In this document: positions 31,551-41,144 of the stretch, piece by piece
How the letters are laid out: the number at the start of each line of letters is the position of its first letter
How positions within the stretch are numbered: position 1 is the first letter of the stretch
From: JAJRRS01 sp965230275
GTDB lineage: Bacteria; Planctomycetota; Phycisphaerae; Phycisphaerales; Phycisphaeraceae
Direction of reading: 5' to 3'
Length of the DNA: 64,000 nucleotides
NCBI GenBank assembly: GCA_965230275.1
Contig: CBDDKO010000002.1
Coordinates: forward strand, 1,488,001-1,552,000
Made by a program: the position numbers and the translations under genes
Notes under the pieces: model-generated
What the model was told of the DNA's origin: nothing
Seen by the model: only the letters and a program-made list of their open reading frames with translations
The model's database searches: none

Positions 31551-32427
31551 TATTTCCTGGAAGCTTGAATACTCAGCCCGTGAGCACGCCATTCAGAGAG
31601 GAGAAGAGCTGGCGGATGCGAACGGCTTCACCACCTACCCGGTGGACCCCTTCGTGATCTTGCGTCGCGAGCGCCAACTAATCCATCCCGAGGGGGATGA
31701 TTTCGGCGATGCGTTCGACGGGCGTCTCAGCTATGTCGGCCCACGCTTCCTGCTCTGCTACAACACCAAGTACAACGTATGGCCCAAGCGTGGAGCGCAT
31801 CACCCCAAGGTGCGGTTCACCATCGCTCACGAGTTGGGGCACTACTACCTCGATAACCACCGGCGATACCTGGTCCAAGAGAAGAAGCCACACGGCTCTC
31901 TCAGTGAGTTCGAGTCACACAGCCGCGTCGAGCGCGAGGCTGACTGCTTCGCTTCCGGTCTTCTGATGCCCATACACCTGCTCGGCCCGCGCGTGAACTG
32001 CGAACTCGACGCGACCGTGGACACGATCAAGGCCGCCGCGACCGATTTCGACGTCTCACTCACCGGCATGATGGTCCGCTGGACGCAGGTATCCCACTTC
32101 CCCTGCGCGACGCTGTGCGTCCGCGGCGGCTTGATCCAGTGGGGATTCGTCTCCGAAGCATTCCGAGGGGTGGGTTTCTGGCGGGCGAGGCGGAACCAGA
32201 AGCCGACCAGCAGGCAAGGCAGCGCGTTCCTTGCCAAGCATTCCGACTTGACCCGGTATGCGGAGGGCATCGGACGCGGGTTCTCAACCGACTGGATCGA
32301 ATCGGACGGCAAACGTGTGCCGGTGGATGAGTTCTACGTGGTGATCCCCTACAGCCAGTGCGTGCTGGTTTTTCTGACCGCGGACGAGGACGATCTGCCC
32401 AAGCGATGGCATGATTATGAAGATTGA
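31543..32427 (+). CDS. ImmA/IrrE-like zinc metallopeptidase
   Basis: 294 residues from a GTG start overlapping the previous stop. The gluzincin motif is HELGHYY (His96, His100) with a distal ligand region SRVEREADCFASGLLMP at 128-143, the COG2856/ImmA pattern. The C-terminal 130 residues form a second domain of unknown type. ImmA-type peptidases cleave repressors in phage and ICE control, IrrE cleaves DdrO, and CapP acts in CBASS control. Here the likely target is the small protein or another regulator encoded in the same operon. Confidence 0.8.
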   Translation: MADISWKLEYSAREHAIQRGEELADANGFTTYPVDPFVILRRERQLIHPEGDDFGDAFDGRLSYVGPRFLLCYNTKYNVWPKRGAHHPKVRFTIAHELGHYYLDNHRRYLVQEKKPHGSLSEFESHSRVEREADCFASGLLMPIHLLGPRVNCELDATVDTIKAAATDFDVSLTGMMVRWTQVSHFPCATLCVRGGLIQWGFVSEAFRGVGFWRARRNQKPTSRQGSAFLAKHSDLTRYAEGIGRGFSTDWIESDGKRVPVDEFYVVIPYSQCVLVFLTADEDDLPKRWHDYED

Positions 32428-32770
32428 TTCTTCGGTTCAAAGGACTGTTTCAAATGTAAAGGTAAAAGCCCTCCGTGCTTGTACTCACTGCTCCCAGTTC
32501 AAAACCACACCCGATCAACTGATCCTGCCGTGGAATGGGGTGTGTCGTAGCAGGTATCACTGTTTTGTCCAGGATTTTGGTGCAGGACGATACGTCTGCC
32601 GACATAATTGCTAATTCTTAACAACAGATGCGATCGAATCTTATCTATAAGGTGTGTTCTCAAATAGCCAGAAGACCACTGTATATCAGCTTTCAATCTT
32701 CTCTGGATTGTTTTATTTGTAGCTAATTTCCATGATGTGACTGTTCCTCGATCAAGTCGCTGCTGATCGA
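32428..32770. other. AT-richer intergenic gap
   Basis: 343 bases with visibly lower GC than either flank and no supported gene, terminator or repeat. It separates the defence island from the metal island. Confidence 0.5.
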
Positions 32771-35700
32771 CTACTTGGTCACAGTTCGGTTGATTAACAA
32801 GCTCTTGGCGATATAAAACAGCACGGGGTAGAGCAGCAACGTCAAGACAAACGTCGTCGCTAGCCCGCCGATCATGGGGGCGGCGAGGCGGCGCATGGTG
32901 TCGGCACCGGCTCCCTCGGCCCAGAGCAGCGGGAGCAATCCGATCATGGTGGTCATCACCGTCATGGTCTTGGGACGGACACGCTGGACCGCGCCTTCCT
33001 GAATCGCGTGCCAGAGGTCATCGACGGAGTTCATCCGGCCCTCGGCCACGAAACGTTCATAGCTGTTCTCTAAATACAGCAGCATGACCAGCCCTGTTTC
33101 GACCGCGAGTCCGGCCAAGGCGATCACGCCGACCCAGACCGCCAGCGACAGATTGAACTCCAGCCAGTAAAGCAACCACACCGCGCCGACCAGCGAGAAC
33201 GGCAGCGATAGCACGAGGATTGCCACCCGTAGCCAACTCTTGGTGGCCACGTACAGCAGCAGCAGGATCAGCACACCGGCGAGCGGGACCACCACCATCA
33301 GTCGTTTGCGTGCGGCTTCCATGTACTCGTACTGGCCGGACCAGATGATGGAGTAGCCGGATGGAAGATCGACCTGCCGGGCGACCGCTTCTTGGGCATT
33401 GGCCACGTAGGTGCCCACGTCGATCCCTGCGATATCGACGAAGACCCAACTGGTCAGCCGGGCGTTCTCGCTCTTGACCATGGGCGGGCCTTTGTGGATT
33501 TCGATCTCCGCGAGTTGGCCGATGGGTACCTGCGCCCCGGATGGTGTTGCGACCAGCGTCTGCTTCAGGGCGCTGAGGTTGTCGCGCAGTTCGTGCGGGT
33601 AGCGGACGTTAACCGGGTATCGCTCCAGACCCTCGACCGTGGTCGTGACGTTCATACCGCCCAGCGCCGACATGATCACGTCCTGCACATCGCCGACGGT
33701 CAGGGCATACCGCGCGATCTGGTCGCGGTTGATCCGGATATCGAAGTAGTTGCCGCCTATCGATTTCTCGGGGAAGGCGCTTGTGGTGTAGGGGCTGGTG
33801 GTTTTGGCAGTCTTGACGACATTGGCGATGTCGTTGGAGATTTCCGAGAGTGTCCGTAGGTCCGGGCCCATCACCTTGATGCCGACGGGCGTCTTGATGC
33901 CGGTGGAGAGCATGTCGATGCGGGTCTTGATGGGCATGGTCCAGGCGTTGGTGAGACCGGGGATCTGCGCGGCGTCGTTGAGACCGGGCACATGGATGTC
34001 CTCGCCGCCGTCCGGATCGGGCACTTCGTAGCCATAGACCAGTTCATCCAGCGTGATCGTGCGTGATTCGGCGAAGAACATCCCCGGCAGCCACCGGATG
34101 TATCCCGGCCAATCGTCGTAGAACCGCTGGACTGGTCGCGTACGCCAGACGCTCTTGTCGCGTTCGAGCACGATGGTGGTTTCCAGCATGCTCGGCGGCG
34201 CGGGGTCCGTGGCGGTCTCGGCTCGGCCCAACTTGCCGAACACAGTATCCACTTCGGGGAACTGTATGATCAGCTTGTCGGTCTGCTGCAGCAATTCTTT
34301 GGCTTTGGTCATGCTGATGCCGGGGTCGGTCGTGGGCATGTAGAGCAGGTCGCCTTCCTCCAGCGGAGGCATGAACTCACTACCCAACCCTCGGAACGGA
34401 AGATAGGTGACCGCCATGAGCAGCACCGCGGCCGCGACGGTCAGCCAGCGGTATTGCATCACGAACACGAACAACGGCTGGTAGATCTTCATCAGAACAA
34501 CGCTGATCGGATTGCGTTGTTCAGAGTAAATCTTCTGCGGGAGAATGATGATGCCCAGGCCGATGACCCAAGCGCCCACCAGCCACCAACGCCATACGTC
34601 GAGCCGGGGAAGCGGCACCACTGCCAAGGCAAGCGCCGGGAGCAGGACGACAGCCAGGTAAGTCAGCCAGCGGCGTTGACGAGACCAGGTGCCCGGCAGC
34701 ATCCGCTCACTGATCAGGTACACCATGAGCACGGGGATGATCGTGATCGCCAGGATCGCGGCGGTCCCCATCGCGAACGTCTTGGTGAACGCCAGCGGAC
34801 GGAACAGCCGGCCCGACTGTTCGCCGAGCACAAAGATCGGCAGGAAGCTGACGGTGATGATCAGCAGCGAGAAGAACAGCGTCGGCCCGACTTCCGCGGC
34901 GGCTGCGGCGATCAGCCCGACCCGTTCACGGGTATTGGGCTCGCGTTGGTGCCTGTCCTTGAAGTGCTCGAAATGCTTATGGGCATTTTCCACCATCACG
35001 ATCGACGAGTCGACCATGACGCCGATGGAGATCGCGATCCCGCCCAACGACATGATGTTGGCGTTAATGTCCAGCCCGTACATGATCGTCAGCGTGGCCA
35101 GCACCCCGACGGGAAGCACGAACGCCGCGACCAAGGCGCTGCGGGCGTGGAGCAGGAAGAAGACGATGACGAGCGAGACGACGATGGTCTCTTCCAGCAG
35201 CGTGTGGTAAACCGTCTCCACGGCCCGTTCGATCAGATCGCTGCGGTCGTAGGCCACCCGCAGCGCGACACCCGGAGGCAAGCCCGCTTCCAGGTCGTGC
35301 AGCTTCTCGCGCGTCCGCTCGATGGTGGTCTGGGCGTTTTCGCCGAACCGCATGACCACCGTACCGCCCACGACCTCGCCCTGGCCGTTCCACTCGGCGA
35401 CGCCCCTGCGTATTTCGGGGCCCACCCGGACCTCGGCCACGTCCGCCATGTAGATCGGTGAGCCTTGCTCGCTGGTGCCCAGCGCGATCTTGCGGATCTC
35501 TTCGAGCGCTCGCTGGGTGCGTAACTCCTCGATCGCCAGCCCCTTGGCTTTGGCTTCGTCAATCTCGGCTTCACTGAGCCCGCCCAGGTAGCCGAGCCCG
35601 CGCACCATGTACTCGGTCTCGCTCTGTTCGATCAGCCGGCCACCCACGTCCACGTTCGAGCGACGCAGCGACATCTTCACGTGCTGGAGCGGGATGTTGT

Positions 35701-36571
35701 AGGCCAGCAGTTTGACCGGATCGACGACGACCTGGTACTGCTTGACGAACCCGCCTACCGCCGCGACCTCGCTTATACCTTCCACGGCGGTCAGTTCGTA
35801 TCTCAGGTACCAGTCCTGCAGACTGCGCAGATCTGACAGGTCTTGATCCGGACGCACCAAGTCGTTGCCGGTCAATGGGCAGGCGTCGAAGCCTTCTTCG
35901 ATGACTAATGGCTCAACGCGGCTATGCGCATCATCGGGGACCAAATCAAGCGAGTCGTATCGCTTGTTGGCTTCCCGGTCGACGTAGGCCACGACCGGCT
36001 CGGGAAAGATGCGGTGCCGGACCAGACGGTCACGAGTTTCCTCCGGTGCATCGTCGGGGGTGGCGTACCATTGATCGCTTCCGGGGTCGGGGTCGTGCCA
36101 CAGGCCATCCGGGTGCTCGGGGCAGTATGGCCCGGTGGTCAGGATGTATTGATAGATCCAGCCGACACCGGTCGCGTCCGGGCCTAGCTGCGGGGCCGTG
36201 CCTTCGGGCAGGCGGGACGCGACGGTGTTGAGCTGTTCCAGCACGCGCGACCTCGCCCAGTACATGTCGGTGCCGTCTTCGAAGATGATGTAGACGAACG
36301 ACGAGCCGAACATGCTATAGCCGCGGACGACCTTGGCGTAGGGCACGGCAAGCATGGCGGTGGTCAGCGGGTAGGTGACCTGATCTTCAACGATCTGCGG
36401 GGCTTGGCCGGGGTACTCGGTACGGATCACCACCTGCACGTCCGACAGGTCCGGGATCGCGTCGATCGTGATGTGACGGGCCGACCAAATGCCTCCGGCG
36501 ATCAGGAAGACCGTCAGCAGCAGAACCATCGCGCGGTTGTGAACACACCAGTGGATCAGCTTGGCGACCAT
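32771..36571 (-). CDS. cusA: CusA-like heavy-metal RND efflux pump
   Basis: 1266 residues, the inner-membrane pump of a tripartite copper/silver exporter. HME-RND signatures include IDAIPDLSDVQVVIRTEYPG near 36-55, GDLLYMPTTDPGISM, and MPIKTRIDMLSTGIKTPVGI with the Met-rich substrate path expected for CusA. It is about 200 residues longer than usual. Part of this is a unique acidic insertion at about 145-242 in the first periplasmic region, containing CPEHPDGLWHD and a CPLTGNDLV motif that may bind metal. ATG 36571 lies 3 bases after the cusB stop. Operon order is cusC-cusB-cusA. Confidence 0.9.
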   Translation of the reverse strand: MVAKLIHWCVHNRAMVLLLTVFLIAGGIWSARHITIDAIPDLSDVQVVIRTEYPGQAPQIVEDQVTYPLTTAMLAVPYAKVVRGYSMFGSSFVYIIFEDGTDMYWARSRVLEQLNTVASRLPEGTAPQLGPDATGVGWIYQYILTTGPYCPEHPDGLWHDPDPGSDQWYATPDDAPEETRDRLVRHRIFPEPVVAYVDREANKRYDSLDLVPDDAHSRVEPLVIEEGFDACPLTGNDLVRPDQDLSDLRSLQDWYLRYELTAVEGISEVAAVGGFVKQYQVVVDPVKLLAYNIPLQHVKMSLRRSNVDVGGRLIEQSETEYMVRGLGYLGGLSEAEIDEAKAKGLAIEELRTQRALEEIRKIALGTSEQGSPIYMADVAEVRVGPEIRRGVAEWNGQGEVVGGTVVMRFGENAQTTIERTREKLHDLEAGLPPGVALRVAYDRSDLIERAVETVYHTLLEETIVVSLVIVFFLLHARSALVAAFVLPVGVLATLTIMYGLDINANIMSLGGIAISIGVMVDSSIVMVENAHKHFEHFKDRHQREPNTRERVGLIAAAAAEVGPTLFFSLLIITVSFLPIFVLGEQSGRLFRPLAFTKTFAMGTAAILAITIIPVLMVYLISERMLPGTWSRQRRWLTYLAVVLLPALALAVVPLPRLDVWRWWLVGAWVIGLGIIILPQKIYSEQRNPISVVLMKIYQPLFVFVMQYRWLTVAAAVLLMAVTYLPFRGLGSEFMPPLEEGDLLYMPTTDPGISMTKAKELLQQTDKLIIQFPEVDTVFGKLGRAETATDPAPPSMLETTIVLERDKSVWRTRPVQRFYDDWPGYIRWLPGMFFAESRTITLDELVYGYEVPDPDGGEDIHVPGLNDAAQIPGLTNAWTMPIKTRIDMLSTGIKTPVGIKVMGPDLRTLSEISNDIANVVKTAKTTSPYTTSAFPEKSIGGNYFDIRINRDQIARYALTVGDVQDVIMSALGGMNVTTTVEGLERYPVNVRYPHELRDNLSALKQTLVATPSGAQVPIGQLAEIEIHKGPPMVKSENARLTSWVFVDIAGIDVGTYVANAQEAVARQVDLPSGYSIIWSGQYEYMEAARKRLMVVVPLAGVLILLLLYVATKSWLRVAILVLSLPFSLVGAVWLLYWLEFNLSLAVWVGVIALAGLAVETGLVMLLYLENSYERFVAEGRMNSVDDLWHAIQEGAVQRVRPKTMTVMTTMIGLLPLLWAEGAGADTMRRLAAPMIGGLATTFVLTLLLYPVLFYIAKSLLINRTVTK

Positions 36572-36574
36572 GTC

Positions 36575-38692
36575 TTAGTGGCCTCCGTGCTGATGGGTTT
36601 TGCCGAGGTTCTGTGCCGCTTCGTCGAGCTTCTTGAGGTAGGTCTCAGGATCTGACTGGAAGCTGCCGATGCAGCCCGCACAACAGAACTTGAGGGTCCG
36701 GCCTTCATGCTCGATCGTGACCGGCTTGCCCATCGAACCGAGCTTGGCCCCGGTCACCAGGCAAAAGTCGATCGGGTAGCCGCCAGCATCCGCCTCCTTG
36801 TCGGTTTTGGTCTCTGGAGTCTGCTTAGGCTTCGCTGCGTCCTCGGGTTCGTCTGTATCCTCGACAGGTGCTGCGCCGCCGGTGACCGGCAGTGCCTTGC
36901 GCTCATCGAAGCAGGCAAGCATCGTGGAGCCGTAATACGGGTTGCGTACATCGCCCGCAGGCTGGAGCCAGATCGTCCCGCCCTGATCGCTACGGTACAT
37001 GGGGCAGTGCAGCACCTGGACTTCCTGGCTAAAGGTCGGCGGAACGCCGGTGGCCATGACTAACGCTTCCATCGCGATGCTGACCTCCGCAAACAACAGA
37101 CGCGCTTCAGCCAGGTCCTGTGCCTCCGCCAGCTTGGACGCGTTGGTCCGCACACTGGCGATTGTGTCCTGATGCTTGTGCCAGAAGTGGGGATCGGCGG
37201 GAATCTCCACCTTCGTCACCGCTTCAAGCATTGATACGAGCTTGCGCGCCTGGTCAGCAACACCGTTGGTGTTGTCGTTGGCCAGCGTGTCGCTGATGGC
37301 AAGGTAGTGCTCCAGGGCCGCGCCGAGTTGTTTGGCGACAGGCTCAGGCAAGGCATCCAGTTCGCTGGCACCCGCGACGGCGGCCGTGACTTTCTGCTCC
37401 GACGCCAAGTCGCCCTTGATCATCTTGCCCAGCGCTTCTCGGATCTTGGCTTCCGAGTCGATCAGGAACTGGCCGGACGTCACGACCATCTCTTCGGGCT
37501 CGAGGCCGGTCATGATCTCGACCATCCCATCGCCGGTCTCGATGCCCATCCGCACGTCGCGCGGCTCGAACTTGCCTTCGCCGAGGCTCACGAACGCGAC
37601 CTGCCGTTCACCCGTGTCGATGATGGCCGAGCGCGGAGCGAGTGTTTTCTCCGCGGCCAGTGTGTTGTGGAGTTGCACGTTGGCGAACATGCCCGGCTTG
37701 AGCAGGTTGCCCGGGTTGTCGAACTCCAGCCGGACCTGCACTTCACGCGTCTTCCGCTCCAGATAGGGGTAGATGAAGATCACCTCACCCTCGAACGTCT
37801 GGCCGGGGATGTACGGCAGCGACATGGTCGCCTCCATCCCCTGCTCGATGTAGGGCACCTGATACTCGTAGAGCGTGACCAGCACCCAGACGCTCGAAAG
37901 ATCGGCGATGCGGAAGACCTGCATCCCCAGGTCCACCTTCATGCCCTCGTTGGCGTGCTTCATGATGACCACGCCGGTGTGCGGGCTGCGGATGGTCATG
38001 GTTTTGCTGGGCTTGCCGGCCTTTTCCAACGCGGCGATCTGCTCGGGGGTGATGTCGAAGTACTCCAGCCGGGTCCGCGCCGCCTCGACCAGGTCGGTCG
38101 AGTTGCGGTTCTTCAGGGCCAGCAGGTACTCCTCCTGCGCCGCGAAGAGTTGCGGGGAATACAGCTCGAAGAGCGGGTCGCCCGCGTTGACCGATGCCCC
38201 GACGAAATCGACGTAGAGCTTCTCGATCCAGCCGGGCGTCTTGATGTTGACGTCGCGGACCGCGCGTTCGTTGTAATCGACCGTGCCGACGGTGCGGATC
38301 GTCTTGGTCAGCGGGCCGGTCACGACCGGGGCGATGCGCACGCCCATGTTCTGCACCACGACCGGGTCGATCGTAACCTCGCCGGTGAACTTGGCCGGGT
38401 CGATGGGCGTCAATTCCATGTGGCAGATTGGGCAGTCCCCGGACTTGGGCAGGATCACCCACGGGTGCATGCCGCAGGTGTAGTATTGCACCTGGCCTGA
38501 GTCGTCCGTGACGGCCACGGCTTCTTCGCCGTGTTCATGCCCGAACCCCAGCAGGCCGCCGACATGTGAGAGTCCGGCACGCAGGGGCCCGGCGAAAATC
38601 ACGCCGATCAATATCGCGATAACGGCAATCACGGCTACCGTGATCAGCGTCTGCCACCGCATGGCTTTGGGGGGTGGAGTGGTGCTACTCAT
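36575..38692 (-). CDS. cusB: CusB-like periplasmic adaptor with three extra metal-binding modules
   Basis: 705 residues from ATG 38692, which overlaps the outer-membrane gene stop (ATGAGTAG). A membrane anchor lies at about 16-40. A heavy-metal-binding domain (YTCGMHPWV ... CPICHMEL) at about 70-95 precedes the HlyD-type adaptor core. A DUF3347-like helical region follows (LEHYLAISDTLANDN), and a YHS-like domain (FCLVTGAKLG ... FCCAGCIGSF) with a His tail ends the chain. The adaptor links the pump to the outer-membrane channel; the added modules probably deliver or buffer copper. Confidence 0.88.
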   Translation of the reverse strand: MSSTTPPPKAMRWQTLITVAVIAVIAILIGVIFAGPLRAGLSHVGGLLGFGHEHGEEAVAVTDDSGQVQYYTCGMHPWVILPKSGDCPICHMELTPIDPAKFTGEVTIDPVVVQNMGVRIAPVVTGPLTKTIRTVGTVDYNERAVRDVNIKTPGWIEKLYVDFVGASVNAGDPLFELYSPQLFAAQEEYLLALKNRNSTDLVEAARTRLEYFDITPEQIAALEKAGKPSKTMTIRSPHTGVVIMKHANEGMKVDLGMQVFRIADLSSVWVLVTLYEYQVPYIEQGMEATMSLPYIPGQTFEGEVIFIYPYLERKTREVQVRLEFDNPGNLLKPGMFANVQLHNTLAAEKTLAPRSAIIDTGERQVAFVSLGEGKFEPRDVRMGIETGDGMVEIMTGLEPEEMVVTSGQFLIDSEAKIREALGKMIKGDLASEQKVTAAVAGASELDALPEPVAKQLGAALEHYLAISDTLANDNTNGVADQARKLVSMLEAVTKVEIPADPHFWHKHQDTIASVRTNASKLAEAQDLAEARLLFAEVSIAMEALVMATGVPPTFSQEVQVLHCPMYRSDQGGTIWLQPAGDVRNPYYGSTMLACFDERKALPVTGGAAPVEDTDEPEDAAKPKQTPETKTDKEADAGGYPIDFCLVTGAKLGSMGKPVTIEHEGRTLKFCCAGCIGSFQSDPETYLKKLDEAAQNLGKTHQHGGH

Positions 38693-40220
38693 CTTGGTTA
38701 TCCTCGCCCGGCTGCCGGGCATCATCGTGTTGTTCGCGGGCCAGCTCACGGCCGACCGCTCGCTCCAGGTCCGCCACCGCGCGTTCCATGTCGGCCAAAG
38801 CGCGGTGGTACATCAGGTCGTAGTTGAGCCGCTTGCGCCAGTTGTCCACCAGCGTGAGGAAATCCACTTTCCCCGCGCGGTAGCCGCTCTCCGACGCATC
38901 GACCGTCTGCTTGGCCTGCGGGATGATGGTGTCGCGGAACAAAGCCACCAGTTCTTCCTGGGCACGGACCTGCAGGTAGGCGTCCTGAACCTCGAAGGCG
39001 ACGCGGTTCCGTTCGGCGGTGAGCCCGGCGACCCCCTCCATGATGCCCTGCAAGGCCTCGCGTTCCTGCGCGTCGTACTTGGCTTTCCAGAGCGGGATGT
39101 TGATCCCGAAGCCGAGCCACCACTGGTCGTCCCCGTTGGCCATGGGCGCCAGTCCCTCGTCATCGACGACGTTGTAGCTCAGGCCCACCGTCAGGTCAGG
39201 CCAGCGATTGAGGTTCGCCAGCTTCCTCCGCTGGCGGAACTGCTCGGTCCGCTCGTGCAGCTTGGCGATGGCAGGGTTGTGCTGAGCGGCTGAAGCCAGA
39301 AGCCCATCGAGTTGCTCGGTCACGCGATCAGCTTCAACTACCTTCGGCTGCGGCAACCCGGCCGCAATATCCCGATCCAACATCCGGTTGAGCATGCTCC
39401 GAGCGGTTGCCTGACGTTGCTTCAGTACGATCAGTTCTTTGTCGATGTTGCTCAATTCCACCGAGGCGCGAAGCACATCCGTCTGGCTCCGTGTGCCTGC
39501 CTTGTACTCGGTCTCGGCGATCTGCCTGAACTGAGAGAGAAGTTGACGGCTCTCTTCAACCGTCTCGATGGATCGCGTCGCGAAGTAAAAACTCCAGTAG
39601 GCCCGCCGGGTATCGGCGATGACGCGCAAGCGGGTCTGTTGAAGTTCCGCCATTGCCACGGCGACATCTTGCTCGGCGATCTTGCCGCGCGTGTCCAGCT
39701 TGCCGGGGAACGGGAGTTTCTGGCTGACACCTGACATCAGTCCGACCTGCCCCGCAGCGGTCTCCGCCATTTCGCCGATCGGCGCAACCTGAAGCATGGG
39801 GTCGTCGAGCGACGTGACTTGCGGTACGCGCTGCCCCAGACGCTCCACACGGTGCTCTGCGGCGAGCACCGCCGGGTTGCGTTGCAGCGCTAACCTGGCG
39901 TAATCATCCGCCGATGTCTGATCGGAGAAAGAAATGCCTGAAAGTCCTCTTGGGGCTACATCACGATCCGATGCCAATTGAGTTCGCAATGACTGTGAGC
40001 GATGCACCGTGCCATCTTCACGAGCCTGCCACTGGGCGGGATCTTTCTCGATCCAGTCGCGATAGCTGTCTTCGTCAAGAGGCGATTGGCAACCCGCAAG
40101 CACAAGGGCCAGAACGACAACCACCGTCAGGCCAATGGCTCGTATCCAACAAGGAAGGTCGGATCGGATTTGATCGCCAGTCGCAGCCAAGGTCACAATG
40201 TTGATTGGTTTCATGCTCAT
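38685..40220 (-). CDS. cusC: CusC/TolC-like outer-membrane efflux lipoprotein
   Basis: 511 residues. ATG 40220 is chosen, with 40214 an alternative; it begins 4 bases after the previous stop. A lipobox LVLAGCQSP ends the signal peptide near residue 37. Two repeated OEP helical halves follow, with long amphipathic helices (VEESRQLLSQFRQIAETEY, VADLERAVGREL). By family it forms the outer-membrane duct for the CusBA pump. Confidence 0.85.
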   Translation of the reverse strand: MSMKPINIVTLAATGDQIRSDLPCWIRAIGLTVVVVLALVLAGCQSPLDEDSYRDWIEKDPAQWQAREDGTVHRSQSLRTQLASDRDVAPRGLSGISFSDQTSADDYARLALQRNPAVLAAEHRVERLGQRVPQVTSLDDPMLQVAPIGEMAETAAGQVGLMSGVSQKLPFPGKLDTRGKIAEQDVAVAMAELQQTRLRVIADTRRAYWSFYFATRSIETVEESRQLLSQFRQIAETEYKAGTRSQTDVLRASVELSNIDKELIVLKQRQATARSMLNRMLDRDIAAGLPQPKVVEADRVTEQLDGLLASAAQHNPAIAKLHERTEQFRQRRKLANLNRWPDLTVGLSYNVVDDEGLAPMANGDDQWWLGFGINIPLWKAKYDAQEREALQGIMEGVAGLTAERNRVAFEVQDAYLQVRAQEELVALFRDTIIPQAKQTVDASESGYRAGKVDFLTLVDNWRKRLNYDLMYHRALADMERAVADLERAVGRELAREQHDDARQPGEDNQDE

Positions 40221-40224
40221 ACAT

Positions 40225-41130
40225 CTACCAAGCATAGTGATCCAGGCCATACACAAGGGCTCCGCCAAAGAAGCCATTGGCAGACACCGCCGCAGCGCTG
40301 ATGAAAAGCGTGGCCCGGTAAGCCAACCTGCGCCTTGGCTTGCCCTCGCTGGCGCGGTGGGCAGCGACGCACAATGCCAGCAGCAGAATGACCCAGACGC
40401 CAACCGCCGTGCCCAGCCATCGGTGAACGGTCATGATCCAGTCCGGATCACTGAGTCGGAAACCGGCGTAGAACCATCCCAAGGCCACCGCAGCAACGGC
40501 ACTGAGGCTGCCCAGCCACACCGCGAACTGAGCTGCGGCGTCAAACAGAGACCGCCCCGTGACGATCAGCAACATCTCCGCGATCGCGGCGCTGATCAGC
40601 AGCGCGACAGGGAAATCAGTGGCCGGTGGATGAAACTTACCCAGCCAGCCGATGAGTTTCCCGAACGCGGAAGAAGCCTCGCCGTGCTCGTGGTCGGCAT
40701 GGTCGTGGCCGGATTCCTCCGAGACATGTGTCATGGGTGACGCTGGTTCTGAGCCCGGCACGTTCTGCTCGTCGTGACTGTGATCGCCGTGATCATGCCC
40801 GTGAGCTGCCAGCTCACCGTGGGTCGGATCATCATCCTGAGCATCCGCGAACTGCGGCAGAGCCCCCAAGTATGTTTCCGGAGAACGGCTGAACTTCCGC
40901 TTACACATCGGGCAGCAGAAGTACACCCGCTTGCCTTGGTGCTCCACCCATTGCTCCGGGTCGATCCGTTCATCTGGCATGACTGGGCACATCGGATTGC
41001 CGGCATCGGGCGAGGCCGTTACGTCCTGCTGAGCCATCACCTTGCCGGTACCGACAGTCATGGCTACGGCGACCAGGAGCGTCAGCAGGGCTGTTCGGGC
41101 TCTGGCGATGTAAGCTGGGAACGATGTCAT
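40225..41130 (-). CDS. Copper-island membrane protein: YHS domain plus DUF2231-like helices
   Basis: 301 residues with CGAGGTGCGCC before ATG 41130. Signal peptide, then a YHS-like motif (NPMCPVMPDE ... FCCPMCKRKF) that binds metal, a His-rich linker (HGHDHGDHSHDEQ) and four membrane helices of the DUF2231 type (FPVALLISAAIAEMLLIV). Located directly upstream of cusC on the same strand, probably a metal chaperone or sensor in the inner membrane. Confidence 0.7.
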   Translation of the reverse strand: MTSFPAYIARARTALLTLLVAVAMTVGTGKVMAQQDVTASPDAGNPMCPVMPDERIDPEQWVEHQGKRVYFCCPMCKRKFSRSPETYLGALPQFADAQDDDPTHGELAAHGHDHGDHSHDEQNVPGSEPASPMTHVSEESGHDHADHEHGEASSAFGKLIGWLGKFHPPATDFPVALLISAAIAEMLLIVTGRSLFDAAAQFAVWLGSLSAVAAVALGWFYAGFRLSDPDWIMTVHRWLGTAVGVWVILLLALCVAAHRASEGKPRRRLAYRATLFISAAAVSANGFFGGALVYGLDHYAW

Positions 41131-41144
41131 GGCGCACCTCGTGC

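Noticed and set aside
37307..38500. Long plus-strand frame opposite the CusB-like gene
   Set aside because: It is antisense to a well-supported gene, has no family resemblance and reflects GC-rich codon bias. Similar frames opposite the CzcA-like gene (54470-56221) and CzcB-like gene (58145-59527) were dropped for the same reason.
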